Positions 56,167-64,000 of a stretch of 64,000 bases of DNA are shown here, piece by piece (position 1 is the first letter of the stretch; every line of letters begins with the position of its first letter). A program made the translations under genes and the position numbers. The notes beneath the pieces are model-generated. The model was not told the origin of the DNA and did not search any database. It was given only the letters and a program-made list of their open reading frames with translations. The stretch is from Podospora comata (lineage: Eukaryota > Ascomycota > Sordariomycetes > Sordariales > Podosporaceae), in assembly GCA_017354895.1 (NCBI GenBank), contig CP071496.1:868001-932000 (forward strand). The letters are read 5' to 3'.

Positions 56167-56358
56167 CGTTGCGCTGTACTGACAGGTTGTAGGCAGGTTG
56201 AAAGAAGCCAAGAGAAACGAAGGCCTTGAGGGGGACTCATGGCAGGGTGGGTGAGGCTCAAACTCCGACCAGGCAGCTGACTATGACACCAAATGTCGTG
56301 GCGCAGCAGCCAAGCAACTGGAAACAAGTTGTGCACACACCTGCATCATCCATGATAT

Positions 56359-58101
56359 CTACAACTTCGCCGGGATTTCGTCCGTCACACCGCCTGCCCT
56401 TTCAGCTCTAAACACAACCTGATGCAACGCCGCCGCCTCTGGATCATCAGTCTCCTGTATCCACGCCGACATCACATACCTCCTTCCCCCACCCACAACA
56501 ACCTCAACCTGACTCCCCGGCCAAGGCGACGCCTTCCTCCACAACTCCCCAGGCAGCTGCTCCCAATAATGAATATCGCTCACCTCCGTCCGTCCAAGAA
56601 ACCACTCATACAACTCCGCTTCCTTCTCCTGCAAAAAAAGCTGCACAGCGGGCCTCTTGGCGCGCTGATCAACCAACATCAGCAACTCCACCCTTGTACC
56701 ATCTTGGAAGATGGCAAAGGCTGACATCGCCAGTACTAGCAACCGTTTGTTGGAACGGAAGAACAAACGCCGGGTTTCGTCCCAGTGGCTCTCTGGCCGG
56801 GCTCTTCCCGGCCAGACCGTGATTTTCTCTGGGGCCCGGGGGCCTGTGGTGGTGAGACGTTGGAGTGGAAAGGCGATTGCATCCACCGGTGAGGTTATAT
56901 TCAGTGGTTGGGTAGCGGTATCGTCTAGCTGGATATAAAAGCTTCTTCTGCAGGTCGTCAGCAGAACAGAACTTTCTGGCTCGGATAGCACTCGTAAGGG
57001 GCAGTTTCTGCGGACGAAGAAGTCGGGGCCGTTTTTGTTGAGGGTGATTCCCATCATTCTTCCTCGTTGGCCGGGCGGGCTGGATCGGGGTTTTATCTCC
57101 CCTAGACCGAGGAAATAATGCAGTCCTTGGTCTGGTTCGCCGATGTCTTCTTGTGTTAGACGGAGGAGGGAGGAGGTGATGCGCAGGCCTTTGTTGGTGA
57201 CGATGTACTCTGGGTTGATGGAGGCGCTCATGGCGGCGTTGCGGATGCTGAGGATGGAGATGGTTTCCGTTTTGTTGTGGCGGGTGAAGTCGTCTGGGGA
57301 GGTGGCGAGTAAGGGGGATCCGGACCTGTGCGGTGTTGTTGAACCTAGAGAAGAAGTGACATGTTTGTTACTTTTTTGCCAAGCAAAGATGGTCATGTCG
57401 TTGCTTTTGCGGATAATTTCCTCTTGGAGGCGTCGAAAGGCATTTTCGCCCTCGCCGTAGATCATGGGGAGGTTTACGTCGAAGATGCCGAGCAGACAGT
57501 ACGCGACATCTTCGGGGCGGGTGGTCTGCCGGTTTGCGGCCCAGGACATGCGGTCTGCGATGGATATTTGGCGGATAGAGGCATGGCCTGTGAGGATGTC
57601 GGCTGGAATGCCGGTGATGGATTCGAGCTTGACGATAAGACCGTCTTTGGTGCCTCGCAGGTCCCAGTCCTTGTCGTAGAACTGCACTTTCTCTGGAGCG
57701 AGCAGCTCCTGTAGGGTCCAACCACGACGGAACCATCGACAGTTTGGAGGATTGGTCTTTAGCTCTCCGGTGGCGGGAAGATCGGAAAGGTACACGAAGC
57801 AGGCGGCGGCCTGTTGATACCAGCGGAACATGGAGTTGATGCTTTCTGTCAGTTCGGCATTGTTCGTCTTGTCGATGCAGCAAGTGTCGACCCATGCCCA
57901 CTCGAGCCGCTGTTCGGCTGCTATCCTGCAGGACTCCTGTAATTTTCGGTATCCTTGTTTCGACTGCAGCGAAGGTATCTGGTCCCGGACATCTTGATGT
58001 GAGACTTCTTCTCCGTCCCAAGTGTGCGACAAGATGGCGTAGGGCGGCCGGCGGCCGAAGAACTGCTTGAAGGCGAGGGTTCGGGTATTGAGGAGACGCA
58101 T
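56359..58101 (-). CDS. HET-domain protein of the HET-D/E N-terminal type
   Basis: 580 residues, no intron. The start MRLLNTRTLAFKQFFG and then YAILSHTWDGEEVSHQDV is the standard HET-D/HET-E N-terminus. Further motifs are WAWVDTCCIDKTNNAELTES, YQQAAACFVYLSDL, FRRGWTLQELLAPEKVQFYD, RMSWAANRQTTRPEDVAYCL and GIFDVNLPMIYGEGENAFRR. No NACHT or WD40 domain follows; instead about 320 residues of unknown beta-rich sequence end the protein. Probable role: non-self recognition or cell-death execution. It is divergent from the next HET gene with a 220-bp shared promoter. Confidence 0.9.
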   Translation of the reverse strand: MRLLNTRTLAFKQFFGRRPPYAILSHTWDGEEVSHQDVRDQIPSLQSKQGYRKLQESCRIAAEQRLEWAWVDTCCIDKTNNAELTESINSMFRWYQQAAACFVYLSDLPATGELKTNPPNCRWFRRGWTLQELLAPEKVQFYDKDWDLRGTKDGLIVKLESITGIPADILTGHASIRQISIADRMSWAANRQTTRPEDVAYCLLGIFDVNLPMIYGEGENAFRRLQEEIIRKSNDMTIFAWQKSNKHVTSSLGSTTPHRSGSPLLATSPDDFTRHNKTETISILSIRNAAMSASINPEYIVTNKGLRITSSLLRLTQEDIGEPDQGLHYFLGLGEIKPRSSPPGQRGRMMGITLNKNGPDFFVRRNCPLRVLSEPESSVLLTTCRRSFYIQLDDTATQPLNITSPVDAIAFPLQRLTTTGPRAPEKITVWPGRARPESHWDETRRLFFRSNKRLLVLAMSAFAIFQDGTRVELLMLVDQRAKRPAVQLFLQEKEAELYEWFLGRTEVSDIHYWEQLPGELWRKASPWPGSQVEVVVGGGRRYVMSAWIQETDDPEAAALHQVVFRAERAGGVTDEIPAKL

Positions 58102-58321
58102 GTTTGTTTGCCCGGCACGACCTCGAGTGGATCTGAGAGGTCAACCTGGTTGGGGGAATGGGCCGGAAAATGGGGTCTGGACGGAGCGTTTCCCCCGCTT
58201 CTATCACGCATGGAAATGTTGGGCTCAGCCTCAGCTGATTGTCAGCCAGAATCGAGGAACCTCTTATTGGCTGGGATCGGAGGCAGTCGATTTGTGCGTA
58301 CCTTAGCTTCGAGGTTGTCAA

Positions 58322-60523
58322 ATGGCGATAGCAACGAGCCACATGAACGCTCAAAGCTCATACCCACGATCAACAATGAGACAGTCGAATCATTCCAGCT
58401 CCCGGCCTCTTTGCGGGATATGTCGAGAAATATCACTGGATCAAATGGGCGTGTCGGATGACCGCAAGATGCAGCGTCACCAGCCTACCTACCTCGCCCT
58501 GAGACAATCCATGGACCATGGATGTGTGCTTTGTCGCTTTATCTGGCACGCCCTGGGGCAAAGCAACTCGCGAGAGGGGGACCGAGGAAGTGACGCTCTA
58601 GCTCACGTGTCCGAGAAATATCCCGGCAGAGAGATCTCTCTTGTCGTTTGGCCGGGCGTGACGCCAACAGGATATTTGGATCGCATCCAGATCATCACAT
58701 CTGGGGAGATCCCTGATGTGGATACTGACGATGAGGATGGTGATGATGGGCCCGCTGATCCGAGCATGCACCCCGACCATCAGTTCGCTTTGTCTGGGGT
58801 GCTTGACATTTTCGCATATGCAGGTATGAAAGTATAGTATCTCAATCAACTGAGAATTTGACTGACTGTCTGCCAAGATGACCCTGCTGCGAGCCACGGC
58901 GGTGTCACTGGTCGACCGTTGCCGACGACAGACGGCAGTTCAAACGATGACTTTGCGTTTGCCACTCAATGTCTTCAAAAATGTCTGAGCAATCACGCCG
59001 GGTGTGGTCGACGAGATGAGATTCCATGTCTCCCTACTCGAGTTCTTGACCTAGGACCATTTGATGGTTCTCGGGTGCCTTACCTGCTACATACTGCTGG
59101 TCGACAGGGTCAATATAGCGCATTAAGTCATTGTTGGGGTGGCCATGTGCCAATCACAACGACGAGTGACAATATTGAGGAACATACGAAGGCCATTTCT
59201 AACCTGCCTCCGACCTTCAGAGATGCAGTCCGTATTTCGCGGAGGCTAGGAATTCGATATCTGTGGATTGACTCGCTGTGCATTCTCCAAGACTCCAAAG
59301 AGGACTGGGAGAAGGAATCAGCCATGATGGGAGAGATTTACAAACACAGCGTGCTGACAATAGCCGCAAGAGCAGCCAGAAATGCCCGGGATGGCTGTTT
59401 CATCACAAGACACCGTGATGTCCCAGCATGTCGACTCGAGTACCGAAGCCCGGACGATCAGTTGGTGGGCAGCATCTACATTCGGGATCCCACATTCGAA
59501 ATTGAACGTCTGACACAGACACCCCTTGACAGCCGTGGTTGGGTACTGCAGGAAAAGCTCCTGTCGCCTCGCATACTTTACTACGGAGCTCAGCAGCTGT
59601 ACTGGGAGTGCAGACACACCTCGATCCGCCAAGATGGGAAATACCATTACATTCAACAAGACCCTGTGCAACCTGCCATGTGGAAGGAAAGGATGGACAT
59701 ATTTACGCCATACCAGTCCGTATACCCCAACTTCAACAGAATACCACCAGACTGGACCGAAGCAAAGCATGAGCTCGCAGCGAGGATGAGACAGTGGTAC
59801 TATTTAGTTGAGGAGTACAGCGGGCGCCAGCTCTCTTTTCACACCGACAAGCTGCCTGCCATAGCTGGCATTGCCAAGGAATGGGCCAAGTCTGTTGACT
59901 TGTTTTACATTGCTGGACTCTGGCGAGAGGACATTCTGGCGGGACTTCTCTGGTACGGAGGGAAAACGGCAACGAATCCCCCGGCCTCGAGCACATTGCC
60001 GTCCTGGTCTTGGGCGTGCTACAGTGGCAAGGTCAGCTTTTGGGCCGCTCGCGATTCCACCTTTGGGTTTTCGGATTACTCTTGTGAGTTTGTCGACCTG
60101 TCTTTCCGTGCGAGTGGTGCGCTGGGAAACTACGGCGATGTAGTGGGAGCAAAGCTGGAGCTACGAGGGCGTATTCTTCCTGTGCGTTACGCGACGAGAA
60201 TAAGTCTGGGGAAGAACTTCATTGTTGGACCGAATATCTTTGGTTATGGTGGGGAGCAGATTGGGGTGGCCACTTTTGATGTCCCCCCCTCAACATTCGA
60301 TGCGCTATTTGTTCTGCTTGTCCATGCTGGTGTCGGCAACGTAGGATATGGCGCTTATTATGCAGCAGGTCTACTCATCTCGCCTGTGCCGACAGAGCAG
60401 GGCACTTTTATGAGGGTGGGTTATGTCAATATGGAGAAGGGACATGGAGAGGGCTGGTGGGACACAAGATCGGCGGCTGATTACTTTGAGCATATTCCGA
60501 CGAGGACGTTGTTCTTGATATAG
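58322..60523 (+). CDS. HET-domain protein
   Basis: Exons 58322-58823 and 58878-60523 (54-bp intron, GTATGA donor) encode 715 residues. An N-terminal Cys/His segment (PLCGICREI, HGCVLCRFIW) precedes an acidic stretch. The HET domain begins with GQYSALSHCWGG and continues with LGIRYLWIDSLCILQDSKED, EIYKHSVLTIAARAARNARD and TPLDSRGWVLQEKLLSPRIL, followed by LPSWSWACYSGKV. All core HET blocks are intact. The first of several close Mets was taken as start. This belongs to the common fungal class with a CxxC N-terminal region. Confidence 0.9.
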
Positions 60524-60765
60524 AACGGACTCGGAATGCATTACGACAGTCATCAGGAGGAGGCGGCTCGTTGAGATCTGATCGGTAGCTTGGCACCTTC
60601 CAGCCATCAAGAAAACGGCGATTTTATCCGCATTTACCCACCTTCTCCAACCTCCACGTCGTCGCTTCCACCCGCTGGTCAAACTATATCCCAACGTCAT
60701 GTCTTGGCTCAGGAACTTCACACTTCAACATTTCCGCCCAACAGCCCAGCTTCGATGGATCCACC

Positions 60766-62078
60766 ATGCCTGTGCTCTTTGGTCACCGGTACCTGGCTCT
60801 CATAGTTGTTGTCGTCCTGGTGGTGTTTTGGTTCTTTGGGCCGCAAGGTCTGCAGTCTGATGGCGGCATTCACTACCCGCGAGTACAGGGCAAGGCCTTC
60901 TCCGACGTTCTGAATTCCACACTGGGTGTAAGTATTGCACTGCCACCTGACACTCTTGCCCGCAGGGCAGCTGGCTGATATTCTGAACAGTTCCAGGAGA
61001 TATTCGTCATCAACCTCCCAGAGAGATCAGACAGGCGCGATGCCATGACTTTGGCCGCTGCTCTGACGAGGCTTGACGTCAAATGGATCGATGGTATTGA
61101 CGGCAAGGACGTGCCTGAGAGGGTTCTACCAGGTGACAGCTGGGACAAAAAGATCTCAAAGGGAAATAAGGGGTCCTGGAGGGCGCATATGAATGCGTTG
61201 CAGCGGTGGGCCTATATTGCTTCCCTTGGATGGAAATGTTCATTCTGATATATGATGACAGCATTGTGCAAGATAACTTAACCAGCGCCCTTATCCTCGA
61301 AGACGACGCAGACTGGGACATCCGGCTCAAAGAACAGATGCAAGTTTTTGCTCAGGCTGCGAGAGCCTTCACTCAACCAGCCCCGAGAACGAGATCGACG
61401 CTTGCAGACACCGAGGACCGTTCCGAACTCTCGGTCTCTCAGATACCGATAAATCTTCGCTCGCGCCTTACACCGTACGGGGACAGCTGGGATGTCCTGT
61501 GGTTGGGTCATTGCGGCACGGAATTTCCATCTGCCTCTACTATTGTCGCCCACAAAAACAAAACGCCAACAATGAACAGAGTCCCTTTGCTGCGAGTTAC
61601 CATCCCCAGCGATGTCACCGTGCCTGATGCCAAGCATCTGAAGGCGCATCCCTTTGCCCTCCAAGACTCGCTTGCCAAAGAGTACGCACCCCACACGAGA
61701 GTCGTGCACGCCTCGGACAAGACAACGTGCACCCAAGCATACGCTGTCAGTCAACAAGGTGCTCGGAAGTTGCTATACCAGTTCGGGTTGAAGACGTTGA
61801 CGGCAGGGTGGGATTTGATGCTGGGGGATTGGTGTGATGGACTTTACCCTCGAGAGACCGGGAACCGACCAGTTTGCGTTACTGTGCAGCCTCCGCTGTT
61901 CAGTCATCACTATGGCAAGGGGGCTGCTTCGGATATCACGGCGCCTGGGGGTGGGTTTGTGAATAAGGATAAGGAGATGACGCCGTATGTGAGGTTGAGT
62001 GTGAGGGTGAATATGGAGAGGTTGGTGCAGGGTGTGGGGATGGAGGATTTAATTGATCAGTGGGAGGATGCCGGATGA
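60766..62078 (+). CDS. Glycosyltransferase family 25 protein, type II membrane
   Basis: Exons 60766-60927, 60991-61205 and 61262-62078 encode 397 residues. A membrane anchor (YLALIVVVVLVVFWFFG) at residues 9-25 suggests a Golgi type II protein. The GT25 hallmarks are IFVINLPERSDRRDAM, GSWRAHMNAL across an intron, and SALILEDDADWDIRLK with the acidic metal-binding cluster. VLWLGHCGTEF, CTQAYAVSQQGARKLLYQFG and TAGWDLMLGDWC follow. The family transfers hexoses (beta-galactosyltransferases in LPS synthesis and in collagen modification); acceptor here unknown. Confidence 0.88.
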
Positions 62079-62438
62079 GATGGATATCTGATCAAGAATG
62101 GTTCAAGATGGGTGTGAGCACTTGGACTTTGACGTAATATTACCGTGTTATTGGTCTTGAGTTGAGATGGCAGAAAAATGAACTCTTGCTAGCCCAGATA
62201 CCAGATACCCGTATGTACCTCATGCCACATTGTGGGTAACATATTCAGATAGATATTTTCACCACCCACTTCCAACGGTTTAAGCAGTGATAGTTCTGGA
62301 GCGACATCGAGCCATGGAATCCATGGAGAGGTGTTCAGTTTGTATCCACCCCCCTCCACTTCCAAGCAAACATGACGGTTCCACCGCTACACATTGGTCA
62401 GTATCATGGGTGGTCCTTGCGATGTCATGTTGATGCAC
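62079..62438. other. Spacer between converging genes
   Basis: 3' flanks of the GT25 gene and the next minus-strand gene; no gene seen. Confidence 0.5.
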
Positions 62439-63425
62439 TTACCAAGGATACCCGCCCTTCAGAAACAACGGACCCTCTTTCTCATCCACAACGCCACCAA
62501 ACACCCTCAGCGCATCATCTCTTGTACGGCGGGAGTGAAACTCGACTCTGACGTAAGTCTCGTCAGGATTCTTGTGAATGAGAGTGGTAGAGAAGACTCC
62601 CATGGCCTTGCCCATTATATAGCCGCGGCCATGGTCGCGCTTCCACTCCTCAAAGGTAGGCTCGCTGAGAGGGCCGAGGAGGAGGACGTCTGGCTGCTCG
62701 GCATCACCATCGAACGGGTAGGGTGGGATGGTGCGGGTACTGTAGAAGTTGGGTGCCACAGGCTGGGTATTGAGCAGTGAGGGTATGCCGAATTGTTCGT
62801 AGAGGGCGTCGATTGGGGCGGTCGTAGCATTGAGAGAGTTAGACTGCTCCATGGTGACAGGCACTTGCTCATCACTGAGACTGTCGGTAGTCTCAGCCAT
62901 ACCCAGACCCCCTTCAACATTGTTACCGCCCATCTCCTCAAAATCAAGTAAATCACCCTCTTCTGTCCCCTCTTCATCATCAGTGTCCTTGTTGCTGGTA
63001 TCGGGCGTCCAAATCACCATCTCCATCCCGCTTGATCTTTCCGTCTCAACCCCCCCCTTATCACCTCCTTCCTCAACAACAGGAGCACTATCCACCACCA
63101 CCCCAAAGAAAAGTTTCATCCCTGTCAAGACCGCTGCCTTGTTCTTGGCGGCTTTCAACGCTCCTTCCTGCAGCCCGTACTCGCGGCCTTTGTTCCAGGA
63201 TTCTTTGAGCTGCTTGTCGATTTGAGTGTTGTCGGAGGAAGGAGCGTTGGTGATGGCAGTGGTGTCATGTTGGGTGTTGAGGAAATGAAAGGGTGCGAGA
63301 TCGGGAGTGGAAGAGAGGGTTAGAGGGACGGTGGGAGGGGGTTTGATGAGTTGGGCTATGTCGCCCCATACTGGGTCGATGGGGCGGTAGAGGGAGAGGA
63401 TGGGGTGGTTGTGGAGAGTGGTCAT
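62439..63425 (-). CDS. Unrecognised acidic protein
   Basis: 328 residues from Met63425 (MTTLHNHPILSLYRPIDPVW); the frame is open up to 63782, but that extension is Pro/Ser repeat-derived. A predicted helix (KESWNKGREYGLQEGALKAA) is followed by a long acidic disordered region (DTDDEEGTEEGDLLDFEEM). The C-terminal 90 residues look folded: EPTFEEWKRDHGRGYIMGKA, HKNPDETYVRVEFHSRRTRD and GPLFLKGGYPW at the end. I do not know the family. No signal peptide or membrane segment. Confidence 0.6.
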   Translation of the reverse strand: MTTLHNHPILSLYRPIDPVWGDIAQLIKPPPTVPLTLSSTPDLAPFHFLNTQHDTTAITNAPSSDNTQIDKQLKESWNKGREYGLQEGALKAAKNKAAVLTGMKLFFGVVVDSAPVVEEGGDKGGVETERSSGMEMVIWTPDTSNKDTDDEEGTEEGDLLDFEEMGGNNVEGGLGMAETTDSLSDEQVPVTMEQSNSLNATTAPIDALYEQFGIPSLLNTQPVAPNFYSTRTIPPYPFDGDAEQPDVLLLGPLSEPTFEEWKRDHGRGYIMGKAMGVFSTTLIHKNPDETYVRVEFHSRRTRDDALRVFGGVVDEKEGPLFLKGGYPW

Positions 63426-64000
63426 TTTGGGGTTGCTGGTGTAGATTGGTGGTGGAAGAAAGGATGGTGGTCGAAGAGAGGATGGTGGTTGAAAAAAGGA
63501 TGGTGGTTGAAGAGACAATGACGGGCAGTGGTGTGAGTATCGAGGGCCGGGGGTGATTGGGTTGAACTGACGGGGTGGAAGAAAGGATAGCTGAGGGATT
63601 ATACGGTGGAAGGATGGGAAAATAAGCATCGAGAAGCTAGGGAGGGTGGAGAAGGGGGCCTGTTTCGTTTGAGGATCGCCCATATTTGACTGCTTTTCCT
63701 GGAGTTGTATCATGTTTTGGGACTCAGATGAAGGATTTTTTTGCTTCTCAGGGACGATGAGAGCAGAGAGACATTTTGCCATCAGGTTCTTGCCAAATAT
63801 TCTGGCAAAAATGGCAAGATGCCATGCTGAGCAGAGAAGGCTGTTGCAGCACTTCCAAGGTTAGCTGTCCACCAAGAGATTTCCTTTCAGTCGTTTCCAC
63901 TTGTTGGTCGTTGAAGGAGACAGGCTCTCAGCTGCTCCATTCGGTCACGTATGTACCCAACTCTCAAGTTCATTGAACTAATGGGATATGCCTTCCATTT
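63426..64000. other. Upstream flank of the acidic-protein gene to the window edge
   Basis: Promoter/leader of the preceding gene with an 18-bp tandem repeat; the last 200 bp show no gene. Confidence 0.5.
63462..63515. repeat. 18-bp tandem repeat, three units
   Basis: Units GGATGGTGGTYGAARARA repeat three times, with a partial unit before; in frame with the upstream part of the minus-strand ORF. Confidence 0.85.

Noticed and set aside
57368-58354. Minus-strand frame of 328 codons
   Set aside because: Alternative frame of the intact HET gene; Arg/Pro/His-rich with no motif.

Overview
This is nuclear DNA of a filamentous ascomycete (Pezizomycotina), most likely a Sordariomycete. The evidence is short introns (about 52-65 bp) with GT..AG ends and CTAAC/CTGAC branch sites, three HET-domain genes, and a TA-saturated island typical of repeat-induced point mutation (RIP). 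Order-level placement (Sordariales-like) is inference.

1-22 kb holds a rearranged galactosaminogalactan (GAG) exopolysaccharide cluster. From left to right it has a truncated gtb3-type membrane glycosyltransferase gene (-), a uge3-type UDP-glucose 4-epimerase (+), a small secreted cysteine-rich protein (-), sph3 (GH135, -), ega3 (GH114, -) and agd3 (CBM87/CE18 deacetylase, +). The expected division of labour is: the epimerase makes UDP-Gal/GalNAc, Gtb3 polymerises and exports, Agd3 partly deacetylates, and Sph3 and Ega3 cut the polymer.

22-32 kb is metabolic and secreted. A lactate-dehydrogenase-family gene and a phosphoenolpyruvate synthase gene are convergent with stops 51 bp apart. They are followed by an Rds1 ferritin-like protein and a secreted cysteine-containing protein whose frame continues 70 codons past an in-frame TGA.

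33-45 kb mixes intact and decayed genes: a gene fragment, a subtilisin (S8) pseudogene with several lesions, a small Cys-rich protein ending in a CaaX-like CCII, a GMC alcohol oxidase-like enzyme, a small mitochondrial-type protein, a GNAT pseudogene, a mitochondrial hemerythrin (HHE) protein and an unspecific peroxygenase.

45.7-53.2 kb is a Zn-alcohol dehydrogenase gene cut in two by a 6.1-kb insertion. The insertion is extremely AT-rich, has imperfect terminal inverted repeats, and contains three nested solo-LTR-like elements that are not RIP-mutated; two have perfect 5-bp target duplications. The three share about 190 bp up to a TATA-like box and then differ completely.

53.6-64 kb has a broken HET gene, a membrane ORF, two intact divergent HET genes, a GT25 glycosyltransferase and an unrecognised protein.
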